A stretch of DNA of 64,000 nucleotides from Talpa occidentalis (GCF_014898055.3 NW_023605305.1:113246734-113310733), one strand, 5' to 3'. Shown: positions 34,469 to 46,479, counted from the first letter of the stretch. The notes: generated from the sequence alone by a model not told the origin. Numbers and translations: made by a program.

Positions 34469-35439
34469 CTGAAATAAAGGAAAACAAGATCTATGAATCC
34501 TATGTCCACATTACCATTGCTATGATGACTGGTGACTTTTGTAAACTACAAACTGACAGTCCTCACCCACATGCATTTATTTGGTGCCTACTCTGTGCAA
34601 TGCATTGTGATATTAAGACAGAAAATATTTAAATTACATTTTTACTCAAAAGCTTGCAAGTACAAAGGCACATAAGAAAACTGTGGCATCTTCAAGAGAA
34701 TGCAATCTAGTTGGAGATGGAGGATCGTTTATGAACAGACAAGTGCCAGTGGATTGGGGCAACACGAACACCACGTGGGGGACAGGCCAGGCTCCCAGGG
34801 CAGGAGCTGATGCTGTGCTTCCAGTGCTCAGCGAGAAAGGTGCAGACACAGGACCCAATGTCACTTCAGGGGTCCCATGGATTTCTCTGTGATATCACTC
34901 ATTTTGTATATAAGGCAATGACAATCATAGCTTTTGGGCAAAACACCACTGCTATTGACTTAATCCACATTTTATTAAAAATAATTGTTGTTTCTATAAT
35001 TGAGTGTGTAGCATCTTGGGCTAGAAACTAGGAAACAGATAGTCTGATAGTAACACTTGATAGCAATTTAGTTCATACTTGTTTTTATATTTCTTCAAGA
35101 GGAGCTTTCAATTTTGCATAGTTTCTTTAAATTATAAAAATATTTTTGTCATGATTATGTTTTCCCACTGGTTTGCACTTTCTAATATTGAAGTTATATA
35201 GGAAATGAGAAAGACTGTAAAACAAGGTGAAAAAATACTGTTTTTCCATTGAATGATTTTTGCAGCTCATAGTGAAAAAGCCAAAACTGAATATATTTAT
35301 AAATAGTTTTGGTTTTGTATATAAAACGAAAGTGAATTTATCATTAAATGAGCTGTAATAAAAGGTTCTGAAAGAATAAAATGCATCATTATAATTTTTA
35401 CAATGATAATAAAAATATTAATAATAGCAAGCAAAACTT

Positions 35440-35690
35440 ACTGGACAATGGATATGTTGGAGGCATTTATGCTCAGTGCTTTATAGACATTAATGTATTT
35501 AATCTTTACAATACCCATGATAGTAGCCATATTATTACCTCCCAATTTACAGATGAGTAAACTGAGGCTCACATACAGTAAACTGAGGCTCACATAGATG
35601 GCCCAAGGCCAATACTAAGTGGTAGAAATGGGATTTCCAACCAGGTAGCTCTGACTTCAAAGTCCACGTAGTGCTCCTTTCACAAGCTCC
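35440..35690 (-). mobile_element. MIR SINE with an internal 21-bp tandem duplication
   Basis: Minus-oriented MIR: TTTACAGATGAGTAAACTGA, then GGCCCAAGGCCAATACTAAG and TGGGATTTCCAACCAGGTAG. The core unit AGTAAACTGAGGCTCACATA occurs twice head to tail (35556-35575 and 35577-35596). Confidence 0.8.
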
Positions 35691-35809
35691 CAGGCTTAGT
35701 CTGTAGCTATGATATACGAAGACTTTATTCTATTCATTGTATTCGTTTTGCAACTTTCCTGGAGGTTTGAAAACTTGCAAAAAAAAAAAAGGTATAGAAA
35801 ACTAAGAAC

Positions 35810-37065
35810 ATTCTGACACACATATGTTTGTGTATAATGAGCCAAGCCCGTCTAGTGTGTTCACCTAGGAGCAGAATCGCTGAGTCATAACATGCGTAGG
35901 TGTCTTTGTCTGCTCTTCAGCCTGGAATAATCTGCAGTTTCTGCCAGCAGTTCCTATAGCCCTACATCCTCTCCAGCACTTCACCAGCGGATTTATTTTT
36001 AGCTAATCGGGTGGATGATGCAGACAGATTGACAGAGAAGTTCAGAATTCATGGTTATTTGCTGTTTTTGTTTCCTCTTGTGTGGTTGTTCAAGTTATTT
36101 TGCATCTTTTTCTCAGATTGGATTGCCTTTTCACTGACTTAAGAATATTTACACACGCTGGATATGAATACGTCCATTACATGTGTGGCTAATATAGTCT
36201 CTCATTGTATGGGTATTAGTGTTCTTCATGTAATCTTTTGATGAAGAGATGTTCTGAATTTAACCAAATATGTCATTTTTTACTATGGGCTTTTATGCCA
36301 TAGAAGAAATCTTTCAATGCCCTGAGGCCATGAAGATATGAGTGAGTGCTTATGTACATACAAAGCACATGTGTGTACACACTTTACATTTTATCTTTCA
36401 CATTTAAGTCTGTATCCATTTGGAGTTTTGTCCCTAAGGTGTGAGGTAGACAGTCACTGCCCCCCAATACACAGATACCAAACTGTCCCAGCCCCAAGTA
36501 CCTTTGATCTCTCCATTCTGCCCCGTTGATTCCCTGATCTATTTGTCTATTGCTGCAGCCGAACAACAACTGCCTTTTTAACAAGTCTTGGGATCTGGCG
36601 TAGCAAGTCTTTCTACCTCTAAGAGTATCTTACTCCTTCCTTGCCTTTTACAATCCTCAATACATTTTAGAATCAGGGCCTCCCTGGTGGCACAAGGGGT
36701 TAGGAGTCAGCGCTATGAAGCAATCTGCAGCCACTGCAGCACAAGTTCGATCCCTGGCCAAGGAGGTGACCCACACGACCCAGCAGACCTCTCCTGCCTC
36801 ACCTGCTGCTCCCCTCAGCAATGTATTTCAGTCAGTCTGCTTCTTCTGCTCCCCACTGTGTTTCTGGTGAATCCTTTCACCCCCACACCTCTGGCCTGCA
36901 ACCCAGCTCTTGTATGCATAAATAAATAAATCTTTAAAAAATCAGAATCATTTTGTAAAGGTCCCAAATCCTGTTGGGGTTTTGGATTATATTGATTGCT
37001 ATAGATTGCTAGGGGAGACTGACATCTCAACAACATGGTATCCTCTAATCCAGGAAACCATTTAA
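35810..37065 (-). mobile_element. old L1 ORF2 remnant, interrupted by a SINE
   Basis: Minus-oriented L1 from about 35810 to 36675 resumes at 36944. Recognisable pieces are AGCCTGGAATAATCTGCAGT, CATTTGGAGTTTTGTCCCTA, TTCCCTGATCTATTTGTCTA and CCAAATCCTGTTGGGGTTTT. It is decayed. Confidence 0.75.
36676..36943 (+). mobile_element. tRNA-derived SINE, older subtype
   Basis: This full-length plus-strand copy inserted in the old L1 has the 7-bp TSD AGAATCA (36669-36675 and 36944-36950). Confidence 0.9.
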
Positions 37066-37079
37066 CACATGAGGCTCTA

Positions 37080-37270
37080 GTTCATGTAAAATATGTTGAC
37101 TAAAGTTGATAAGACTGTATTGTATAGTTTCTGTTTGCTAAAAGATAAATCTGTGAGGTAATGATGTGTTGGGGAGATGCTTTCGCAATGCACATCATAT
37201 TACCATGATGTATACTTTAAGATTGCATCACTTTATCGTTGCTTATACCTCAATAAAGCTGAGATTAAAA
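37080..37270 (+). mobile_element. old L1 3' end
   Basis: The stretch ending TTGCTTATACCTCAATAAAG followed by CTGAG is the typical terminus of old mammalian L1 3' UTRs, with the internal AATAAA signal. Confidence 0.65.
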
Positions 37271-37659
37271 AAGGAAAACGATGTTAAAAACAAATCTTTA
37301 TCAATATATCTAACACTAACTCCTACGGGTGAATTTACTTTAGTTATGTTAGTGACAAGGCTACTCAGCTTTTATCCTTGCCTTTCCCCAAGAATTCCAA
37401 ATCCTATAAATCAAGTCTGTTTTCCCTGTCTCCGCTTATCCTGAATCGATAGCCCTAAAATTGAATGCTACATCACAGCACCACCGTCCAGGATGGTGCT
37501 TGATCCAAACACTCAGGAGACCTAAAAGAATTGAGATTCTGACAATATGAAAAATATCCTCTAAAAGATCAAATACAATGCTGAGAACAAATATAATCTT
37601 ATCGACTACCCTTTTACCCCAGTAAACCCTCAAATGAGTAACTCCCCGAGTCATACTGT

Positions 37660-37735
37660 AGAAAGTTCTGGAGGAGAGAGAGAGACAGAGAGACAGGGAG
37701 AGAAAGAAAGAGGGACAGAAAAGAATAAATATTTT
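37660..37735. repeat. GA-rich purine tract
   Basis: This is a plus-strand run of GAGAGACAGAGA-type units. A similar run lies at 37787-37822 beyond a SINE fragment. Confidence 0.85.
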
Positions 37736-37786
37736 TTAAAGATTTTATTTATTTATGCAAACAAGAACTGGGGTGCAGGGCAAAAG
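37736..37786 (-). mobile_element. SINE 3' fragment
   Basis: Only the A-rich tail and the end of the 3' region remain (TAAAGATTTTATTTATTTAT to CAAGAACTGGGGTGCAGGGC). It lies between two GA-rich runs of matching sequence that may be an unusually long target duplication. Confidence 0.75.
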
Positions 37787-37872
37787 TAGAGAGACAGAGA
37801 GAGAAAGAAAGAGGGAGAGAATCGAGTAAGTAAAAGGCGAAAGATTTATACGATCTGAAGAGAAACCAGAGT

Positions 37873-38165
37873 ATTTTGCAGCAACATGGATGGCGCTGGA
37901 AGGGATCATGCTCAGCGAAATAAGCCAGAAAGAAAAAGAAAAATACCGGATGGTCTCACTCATAGCAGGGATCTAGAAAACTTAAATAAGGGACCAGGAA
38001 AATGAATAACTATAAGAAAGTGAAAATCAAAATCAACAAAAAACTATGAACCAGAGACACTCTATGGGGGGAGGGGGGCGGGGAGGGGAGGGATTGGGGT
38101 CAAAATAAGGGGGTTGCAATTGTATAGGGAATATAAAAATAAAATTTATTTAAAAAATAAATAAA
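37873..38165 (+). mobile_element. young L1, strongly 5'-truncated
   Basis: It begins in the last codons of ORF2 (frame reads [20 protein letters not shown] to stop) and continues through a 3' UTR with a G-rich tract (38068-38098) to AAATAAAATTTATTT. It is nearly identical to the copy at 48043. Confidence 0.92.
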
Positions 38166-39545
38166 ATATACTTCAGCATCAAAAAATATATATATATAAA
38201 AAAGAATAGAGTCAGTATTTATCAGTGAGGCTTCCTGAGCCTCACGGGATTGTAACCAGCGCTCTGGGTTTCTGATATGGGAACCAGCCCAGGAGCTCTC
38301 GGTGAGGTGAAAAATGATTAATGTGCTTTAGGGACTGACTGACCAAGAGAGAAAGCAAAGCAGAAAAAACAGCTCTGAACTTAGTAACTGGAAGAGCAAA
38401 AACAAAAACAAAAACACCACCACCGAGAAATCCTTGACCTGGGCTGGAGAGGGGCCGTTGATGTCATAGAAAGGACTATGAAGACGAGGAATATCAAGCT
38501 TGGAAAAAAAAAAAAAGATTTTGAATATTTCCACATAAATTCCTCCCTGGTCAAACTACCGGATCATTCCCCAGGAGAACCGGAGAGACTAATTCTTGAG
38601 AAAACTGGAAGAGAAATGCACTGGAGGACAGACTGTGGGAAAAAAGAGCAGTGGGAAGGGAGCAGACATGACCTAATACCTCTTTTCCATCCGTTTCTGT
38701 GCTTCTATACATCCATGCAGAGGGGATGATGTTATCAAGAAATAAGAGCAACAAGAAATGTTTTGTTCAATTTTCAAAAAGCTATTAAAAATAATATAGC
38801 GTCTAAATGAGAACTGGATTCCTGGTCTTAAAAATATACAGAGAGCCTCCTGCTCTTCGCTGGGAGTTTATGTTCCTGTCTGTCCCCCTGTGAGAGCAGC
38901 AGGCAGCCGGGCGGCGAGGCAGGGGAGACACGCCTGGTACCATGAAATCATGGGGCTGGAATGTGGCGTTTGGGTGGTGGGAGGTTGGGGGGTTCTGTGT
39001 TCAAAAGCACTGGCGCTGGACAAGAATGGAAATGAAAGGGGCCTGGACCTCCCAGTGGACAGGAGGCAAACCACAAAGAAAACAGCTTCAAGACGCGCCC
39101 ACAGCTTCACCCACGGGAGTCTCCGCGTCCAGCCACGATTCCACCCAAGTGCAGAGATAAGAAAGGAGCATTTTACAAATATTTCTCGCTTTTTATTTCA
39201 GGTGTGTTTTCTTAAAACAAGGGGCACTTCTAATCGATACACTCATGGGCTCATTTTTTAAATGGAATCGGTCTTACTAATGGGCAGCTTCGGCCCTGGG
39301 ATTTGATATATTCCAGAAGAGAGGGTAGATGTTTGAATGCCAGGGGAACAGTCCATCTGAGAGATGTAACTAAGACAGTTCTTGTCCTGAGGATCTGAGC
39401 ACATACAAAATTCATCAACACCTTTAATTATTACACATGAAAGCAATTAAAAAATCCCAAGTTGCTGCTATGGTAAAAGATAATTTTTGTGACTACTAAA
39501 GAGAGCTTCTGTCTTTAATTCTAAGTGAATAAGATGCTGGGGAAA
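38166..39545. other. unique intronic sequence
   Basis: No element is recognised here. A mildly GC-rich patch at 38880-39130 was checked for a WARS2 exon 1 and does not encode one. Confidence 0.5.
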
Positions 39546-39546
39546 A

Positions 39547-40094
39547 GGGCCTTCCTGGTGGCCTGGGGTTAAGTCTCAGTGCTATCACTGCTACAGCCTG
39601 AGTTCGATCCCTGGCCAGGGAGCTACCCACATGGCGCAGCAGACCTCTCCTGTTTCTCCGCTGCTCCCCTCAGCAGTGTGTTTCAGTAGATTCACCTATT
39701 TTGCTCCCCACTCAGTTTCTGGTGAATCTTCTCACGACCCATACCTCTGACCTACACCCCAGTTCTTCTATGCAAAAATAAATACATAAAATCTTTTTTT
39801 TAAAGATTTATTTATTTATTTATGCAAGAACCAGGGCACGGGCCAGATGTGCGGGAGGGTGAGAGGATACACCAGAGGCAGATTGGGGAGCAGAACAGGC
39901 AGATTGAGTGAAATACACTGCTGAGGGGAGTAGTGGGCACGACAGGAGAGGTCTGCTGCGCCATGTGGGACCCTCGCCAGCCGGCTGGGATCAAACCGGC
40001 GCTGCAGAGGCTGCGGACAGCTTCACAGTGCGGCACTCAACCGCCTGTGCCACCAGGGGAGGCCCTAAAATCTTAAAAAAAAAAAAAAAAAAAA
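39547..40094 (+). mobile_element. tRNA-derived SINE with a second SINE in its tail
   Basis: The plus-strand SINE body is 39547-39795. Its A tail resumes at 40075-40094 after a minus-strand SINE inserted into it. The tRNA-like arm is shortened. Confidence 0.88.
39796..40065 (-). mobile_element. tRNA-derived SINE inserted in the tail of another SINE
   Basis: This is a minus-strand, full-length copy with the 9-bp TSD TAAAATCTT (39787-39795 and 40066-40074). It forms a tail-to-tail inverted pair with its host SINE. Confidence 0.92.
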
Positions 40095-40304
40095 GACACT
40101 GAGAAAAGGCTCTCTGTTAGCTTTCAAGTACTTTCAACTTTGGTTAGGTGGTGGAAACCAAAGATTACAGTGAAGGATCTTGAGACTCATCGTAGAATCC
40201 TGCTGTATCCAGCTGGGAGACCCACTGTTCCTTCATCACACCCATGTGAACCACAGTCAAAGGCAGACTGCTGTCACAGACTGTGATTAAAAAAAAAGGA
40301 ATCA

Positions 40305-40588
40305 GGGCTTCCCCAGTGGCGCAGGTGGTTGAGCGCCTCGCTGTGAAGCTGTCTGCAGCCTCTGCAGTGCAGGTTCAATCCCAGCCGGCCGGTGAGAATC
40401 CCACATGGCGCGCAGACCTCTCCTGACTCGCCCGCTGCTCCCCTCAGCAGTGTACTTTGGTCAATCTGCCTGTTTTGCTCCCCACTCTGTCTCTGGTGAA
40501 TCCTCTCTCACACACACCCCTCCCCCACGCCTCTGGCCTGTACCCCAGCTCTTGTATGCATAAATAAATAAATCTTTAAAAAAAAAAA
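40305..40588 (+). mobile_element. tRNA-derived SINE
   Basis: This full-length plus-strand copy (GGGCTTCCCCAGTGGCGCAG to AATAAATCTTTAAAAA) has its B box read as GGTTCAATCCC. It is the third SINE within 1.05 kb. Confidence 0.92.
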
Positions 40589-40589
40589 G

Positions 40590-41213
40590 AGGGCAAGAGA
40601 AAGGAGCAACTAACCAGTTAGGCTGTCAATCCCTGATAATACATATTGTTAAGACTGGTGAAAAGAATATAAAGGGAATAAACTTGATCTGAAAACAGCC
40701 ACCTCCAAATTCCAAGAGCTGCGTGTCTATCTCCCTCCCACCACAGGGTGGGCTTCACCAGCTGATGGAGCTTCCTCTTGTGAAAAACTTGACCTGGGAG
40801 AAAAGTCCCGGGCACTTGCATGGCCATCATCTCATTAGACAGAGGATGGAGTGACTGGCCTCGCCTTCCAGGGGAGGGGCCCACAGCTTAAACCAGCCCT
40901 GCGAGATCCTGGGTCAGATCCGGGTCCAGCTCTCTCAGCTGGACTCCAAGTTCCGTGCTCCTTCCTCCCCCTGGGCCACACCCAATTGAGAACTTGGTGA
41001 CCTCAAGGTTAGCTTGGCCTGTAAGTCCCTCGCTCCCCCCTACATCTCCCCTCCGCAGACACGCACTTCTCAGAAGGTTGAGCAAAAGCCAAGAGCACCC
41101 AGCTGGTGGGACGCGTGCTCAGAAGTCTCCACCAGACCACACCACACCCCTCCAGGTCAGCATCGCCACTCTCTTGTCTTCTGGAGCTATTCTTTTATAG
41201 CTCAACATCTCTT
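40590..41213. other. unique intronic sequence
   Basis: No repeat or coding signature is recognised. Open frames on both strands (40888-41085, 41014-41355 among them) show no known motif, and one runs into the adjacent SINE. Confidence 0.5.
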
Positions 41214-41221
41214 TGGGCTTA

Positions 41222-41484
41222 CACTTTTTTTTTTAAGATTTATTTATTTATGCATGCAAGAGCTGGGGTGTAGGCCAGAGGTACAGAGGGTGAGAGGATT
41301 CACCAGAGACACAGTGGGGAGCAGAACAGGCAGATTGACCGAAATCCACTGCTGAGGGGAGCAGCGGGGAGACAGGAGAAGTCTGTTGCGTCATGTAGGT
41401 AGCTCCCTGGCCGGGGATCAAATTCGTGGCTGCCAATAGCTTCATTGTGCTGAGACTCAACCTGGTGCACCACCAGGGAGGCCC
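41222..41484 (-). mobile_element. tRNA-derived SINE, older subtype
   Basis: This minus-strand copy has the TSD TGGGCTTA (41214-41221 and 41485-41492). A short deletion in the tRNA-like arm follows the B box. Confidence 0.9.
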
Positions 41485-42825
41485 TGGGCTTATATTCTTC
41501 CAGTCTGTGTTTTGTTTTTTCTTTTTTTCATGCCAAACAGCAGCTCCGTGAATGCCTCCCTGTCACACAGAACTGATGATGAAATATAAAATATGGGGAC
41601 CTTGGCTTCCAGGAAAGTCTGTGCTGTCACTTCAAGGCAGCTTTGCTATGTTTAAGTGCAAGGGTTATACGTGAGTACAGCATAAGTTGGCAAGCCCCTT
41701 TCATTTTTATTGGAAGTGTGATTAAAACGAAAGTAACATATTATCTCAATAAGACATAAATAATTATAACATGATATGTAGTGAGACATACTTTTAATTC
41801 CCCATGATAACATAGTGTGCGACACCACATCAGCAAAGGTCAAATTCTTGATATAAACATCTTAACCCCCGCTGCGTCATTTATTTTTACACCGAATGGA
41901 ACAGTAAGTACAGGCGAGCGTTTAAGAAACGCTAAAAGTTTTTAAGTATAGGAGTGATCTGAAAAGCTTAAGATGAGATTTCCCTCAGAAGAAAACACAC
42001 ACGGATCTCTGTGCTGGAGAGCTCGCCCTGATTCGATCGTTCTCACTGGTGGACGATTAAACCCTATCTGGCCGATCACCTTCTCGCAGCTCACACAGCT
42101 GCGTCCATGTCTGTCTGAGGTCCCGTCCTCAGAGGACTGTCCACAATCATTCATCCCTTTGCCACCCGCTGAAGGATTCACTGCCCACAACAAAATTCTC
42201 CAACTGTTGCTAAATGTGAGGGCTTGACTACACTACCTGAAAACTTTTTGAAAACATACCCCTTTTCAAATGTAATAGTTTCAGTAAATTTTCCCAGTAA
42301 ATTTGTACAGTCCAGTGCAGGGCTTGGCAGGTGGACAGATGACAGGAGAGTTCACCAGGGTCGGGGTCTTCTGTCCCCACCCCCCAGCCTCGGGGGTAGA
42401 GGGGGGGCTTTCTAGAGCACAGGTTTGAAAACCAGGGGATTCAAGACATTTTAAAAGTATTCATAAATTCTGTTCCAAGAATTTAAAAAAATTCTTCTTC
42501 AAGGTATGGAAAATGGAAAGGAGAATAAAGCTCTTGAAGAAGAGAGGCTGGGATTAAACAGCAAACGCAGCATTTGCTGATTTAGCTCTCGGGGGAACTT
42601 TTCTCATTTCTTCCTGTGGGTTAAGGCTCAACTTCGCGAGGCAGGTAATGCCCCTCCTTGGCCTCCTCCATCGGGCTCCATGAGCGGCTGACCTAGTTAC
42701 TACCACGCTCGTGTGGCTCTGCCTCTCGGCCCTGAGACTATTTCACCAGCCTAGACGCCTGTCCCTCGGTCCTGAAGACCTAACAACATCTCCTGGTGCT
42801 AAACTTCTTACACGCGTCTCCCTAC

Positions 42826-42885
42826 CAAATTCTCTCTCTTTGTCTCTCTCTCCCTCAACCTCTCTCCCTCCCTCCCCAGCCTTCA
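42826..42885. repeat. CT-rich low-complexity tract
   Basis: This is an imperfect CTCTCT and CCCTCC run on the plus strand. Confidence 0.85.
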
Positions 42886-42889
42886 GGCA

Positions 42890-43095
42890 GAACAGATCCC
42901 TGCATTATTACGCATATCACACGTTGGTAACTTGGTAAATATTTTCTTATTTGCTTAGTAAATATTTTTCCACCTCCAATATGAGCTCCACCAAGGCGGG
43001 GTCTGTCTTTTTCATCTTTATATCCCCAGCACAGAGCCGTGCCAGGTACACCGTGACCATCTCATAAATGTTGGCGGAATGAATGACAAATCTCC
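42890..43095 (+). mobile_element. L2 LINE 3' fragment
   Basis: The typical L2 end is present: TTTATATCCCCAGCACAGAG, then CGTGCCAGGTACACCGTG and TAAATGTTGGCGGAATGAAT. Confidence 0.75.
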
Positions 43096-43619
43096 TCACC
43101 GCCCTCCCCGCACCGCCTTACTTTGGCTCCAAATGTAAAGGGCAAAATAACTATAAACAAAATGAACCGAATGTTCCAGTTATACGCAGTTCCTGAACAA
43201 GCGATGTTCTAAGAGTTTGTTTGAAAATTAGTTTTCTGAAACGCAGAGATCTAATTCTCTAAATGGTGGTTAAGCTCCTGGACGGCGGCCACTGAAGCCT
43301 CACTGGGCCCAAGGGATTCCTGACAAACGGTTTTACTAGCGCCGTTCGGCTGCAGACCTAAACACCATTCATAAAATTGTTTCTGTGGGAAAGTGAAATC
43401 CAAGTTCCATTTCGGGAGACCAGAAACCTACCCAGTGATGCCCTGGCTCTGGGGCAGGAAGACCTTGAGGCGAATAACCTGGATGAAAGAGGAGGTTGTG
43501 TGTGAATGGAGCAGATGCTGAGGCACGAGGCTGTGTCACCACCGGGAGCCGGGTGGTCACTGCAGGCTTCCTTCAGCCGCATCGGCTCTCCTGACACCGA
43601 TCCTGAGCGTGGATGAGCC

Positions 43620-43740
43620 TGTATTCTCAGCAACGTTACCACAACTTGAGAAGTTGTTAGAAATGCAAACTCCTGGGTCCCAACCAGACCTGCTAACTTA
43701 GAACTTCAAGGGTGGTCTTGTTCCAGAAGAAACGGAGTCA
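43620..43740. mobile_element. MER5-like DNA transposon fragment
   Basis: AGAAATGCAAACTCCTGGGT followed by CCCAACCAGACCTGCTAACT resembles the internal part of MER5-type hAT elements. It is short and diverged. Confidence 0.5.
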
Positions 43741-43889
43741 CACAATCCCCCTAAACAGCCCTCCCGGGTGCTTGTCATGCACGTTCAGTTCTAGAAGGGT
43801 TTCTGGACACCTGTATCCTTAAGATTCACTCCACTACGTCAAGCGCAGTACAGATGACAACTACGCACAGAAAAGAGAAGACATCTTCT

Positions 43890-44065
43890 AAGCCAAAGGT
43901 TTTCCATCCTGGCTGCGTGGTGATCACCTGGGAGCTTTAAAAGAACACAGATGCCCAGGCCCCATCCGCAGAGATTCTGACTTAATCAGTTTGGGGTTTG
44001 GCGCAAGCATTGGGTTATTTAACAGTTCCCCAGGTGACTCGTGTGAGGCCAAGATTGAAAGGCCA
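43890..44065. mobile_element. MER5A-like nonautonomous hAT element
   Basis: GTGATCACCTGGGAGCTTTA, GATGCCCAGGCCCCATCCGC, TCTGACTTAATCAGTTTGGG and AGTTCCCCAGGTGACTCGTG follow MER5A order from one end to the other. It is nonautonomous and carries no coding sequence. Confidence 0.75.
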
Positions 44066-44524
44066 ATGTCCTAAGCCAACTGCACCATAATTATTCTCCA
44101 AAGCCGCCAGTCTGCTCGGCAGCATAGAAACAAGCACATACACACACAAACACCATAAAAAATGTGAAAAGTAAGTTTACTTGCTTATGATTTACAATTT
44201 AAGGCAACAAAATCCCTGAGACATTTATTGATGCATGGACAGAGCCTCCTCTGGCTCCAGGAAGTTCTGATATCACATTTGGCAGCCAGCAAGGTCAGCA
44301 GATGAGGAGGTGGGGTTATTCCAGCATCGACAATGGTGAGAGGAGACTCTGTGACAGCAGGCACGCACCCTCTCCCACCCTGGGCGGACTTCCTTGCTAA
44401 AGTCTGGTCAATAAGTCCTCAAGGTTCAGGGCGCAGCAAGCGACTATAGCCTGAACTTCACCAAGAAAAGAATCCCGCTAAGAAGGTTCTGACATCTGAA
44501 TTGTTAGGAGCAGAAAACAGACTT

Positions 44525-44785
44525 AGGGCCTCCCCGGTGGCACAGCGGGTTGACTGCCGTGCTGTGAAGCTGTCCACAGCCTCTGCAGCGCGGGTTCGAT
44601 TCCTGGCCAGCCAGGGAGCAACTCACATGGCGCGGCAGACCTCTCCTTTCTCGCCCGCTGCTCCCCTCAGCAAGTGTACTTTGGTCTGTCTGCCTGTTCT
44701 GCTCCCCACTCTGTCTCTGGTGAATCCTCTCACCCTCCTGCGCCTCTGACTATACCCCATTCTTGTATAAATAAATAAAAAAAAT
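44525..44785 (+). mobile_element. tRNA-derived SINE, intermediate type
   Basis: This plus-strand copy has a well-preserved B box (GGTTCGATTCC). It abuts old L1 sequence on its 3' side. Confidence 0.9.
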
Positions 44786-44786
44786 A

Positions 44787-45730
44787 TGTATTCCATTGTG
44801 TATACACCACTCATCTGTTCTTAGGTTGTTTCCAGATCTTGGCTATTGCAAATAGACCTTCCATAAACATGAGTGCAGTTTTCCTTTTGTTTTTGTTTTC
44901 TTTTTTAACATTTATCATTTTTAAACTTTTTTTAGACAATATTTGCCTTTCCCCACCCCCTCAGATTGAGTCCCCATACAATTTCCTTCCCCAAGGCACC
45001 CGTGTGCACCATCACCACAGTCCTCTGTGCTCCTCCCTACCTCCCTCTGATCCCTCTCCCTCCTCCTTCCCTGCAGGATGTCTCTAGTTTATAACTGTCT
45101 GTTTTTGCTTTGTTCTGTTTTGTACTGTTATTATTATTTTTTTACACTGATGTCTTATTTGGTTCCCCTATATTCCTATTATAAGTGAAACCATCCAATA
45201 TTTTTCTTTTTCCTTCTGGCTTATTTCACTGAGCATAATTCCTTCTAGCTCCATCCATGTTGCTGTGAATGGCATGAGTTTATCTTTTTGATTGCTGAAT
45301 AATATTCCACTGTGTAGGAGAAAGGAGGCATCATACTTCCAAACTGCAAGCTATACTACAAAGCCATTATAATTAAAACAGTTTGGTATTGGAACAAAAA
45401 CAGACACACAGATGAATGGAACTGGATAGAGAGCCCAGAAATAAAGCCACACTTATATGAACAACTAATCTTTGACAAAGGAGCAAAGAATACACAATGG
45501 AACATGGACAGTTTGTTCAATAAATGGGCTGGGAAAACTGGACCACCACATGCAAAAAAATGAAACTAGACCACTACCTCTCACCACGCATAAAAATCAA
45601 CTCAAAATGGATTAAAAAAACCAGACATAAGGTTTCCTTTTGAATGAGTGTTTTTGTGTTCTTTGGGTAAATTCCGAGGAGTGGAATTGTTGGGTCCTAT
45701 AGTAGATGTATGCTGGCAAAGTTTTAAGCA
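44787..45730 (-). mobile_element. old L1 ORF2 fragment split by a younger L1
   Basis: The minus-strand ORF2 pieces 44787-44889 (TTCCATTGTGTATACACCAC, GGTTGTTTCCAGATCTTGGC) and 45632-45730 (TGTTCTTTGGGTAAATTCCG, GAGTGGAATTGTTGGGTCC) are collinear once the younger insertion is removed. Confidence 0.85.
44890..45631. mobile_element. L1 insertion with 5' inversion (twin priming)
   Basis: Its 3' half (44890-45318) is on the minus strand: poly(T), 3' UTR with CAGGATGTCTCTAGTTTATA, and the ORF2 end up to ATATTCCACTGTGTA. Its 5' half (45319-45631) is on the plus strand and encodes an upstream ORF2 segment ([20 protein letters not shown]). TSD: TTTCCTTTTG at 44880-44889 and 45633-45642. The two halves came from one L1 mRNA. 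Confidence 0.88.
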
Positions 45731-45959
45731 TCTATATATTTTGACCCAAGCATTCAACACAGAAATCTATCCTACAGAAATCTGCCAACAAGAACATAAG
45801 TCTAGCTGGTCCTATGTGATTATTTAATAGCACAAGAACTAGGAGCAGCTACATGTCAATCAGGAGGGAAAATAGCAACTAAATCATAATTTTATTTTTA
45901 TACAGTGAAATACCCTGGAACAGATAAGAACGTAAGCACTAACAGTTCCCAAAAAGTGG

Positions 45960-46150
45960 AGGTGAAGAGGCCCAGCTCGGAGACAGAAGGCCAAGTCCAC
46001 CCCCAGCTCTGCCGTGCACTGACTGAGTTCCTGTGCGGGTCACAGATGCTCCCCATTAAAAAATGAGAATACTAACAGACCCCCTGCAGGCTGAGAACAA
46101 TACTTAGCAGACAGTGGTTTTCTATAAACATTTATTAAATAAATTCCGTT
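45960..46150 (+). mobile_element. MIR SINE fragment
   Basis: MIR-like pieces appear in order: CCAGCTCTGCCGTGCACTGA, CCCCATTAAAAAATGAGAAT, then ACAGTGGTTTTCTATAAACA. Family placement between MIR and L2 is uncertain at the 3' end. Confidence 0.6.
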
Positions 46151-46479
46151 CCAAGAAGAAGGATACACTTTAACTTAACAGCAGTTACCCCAAGTGTGGG
46201 GGGGGAGTAACAACTTCCTTTTTGACACTTTTGTGTTGTTTAATTTTTTTTACAGGGTACAAACATTTTCGGTAGCCACATTTAAAAAATATGCCTAGTT
46301 TATATCAACCTACATGTAATTACAAGAGTCTCATACTAGCTGACGTACTAACATGTAAGTTCTTACCATTTTGATTTTAGATAATAGAAATAAAGACACA
46401 AAAGAATGAAGTGATTTACTAAGCTCATATATAAAAATAATATGTAAGATGCAACTGGAATGAAAATAAAGTGTAATAG

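Noticed and set aside
38880..39130. GC-rich patch as WARS2 exon 1 or promoter
   Set aside because: No CpG-island density, no encoded targeting peptide followed by a donor, and the translation does not resemble the family N-terminus.
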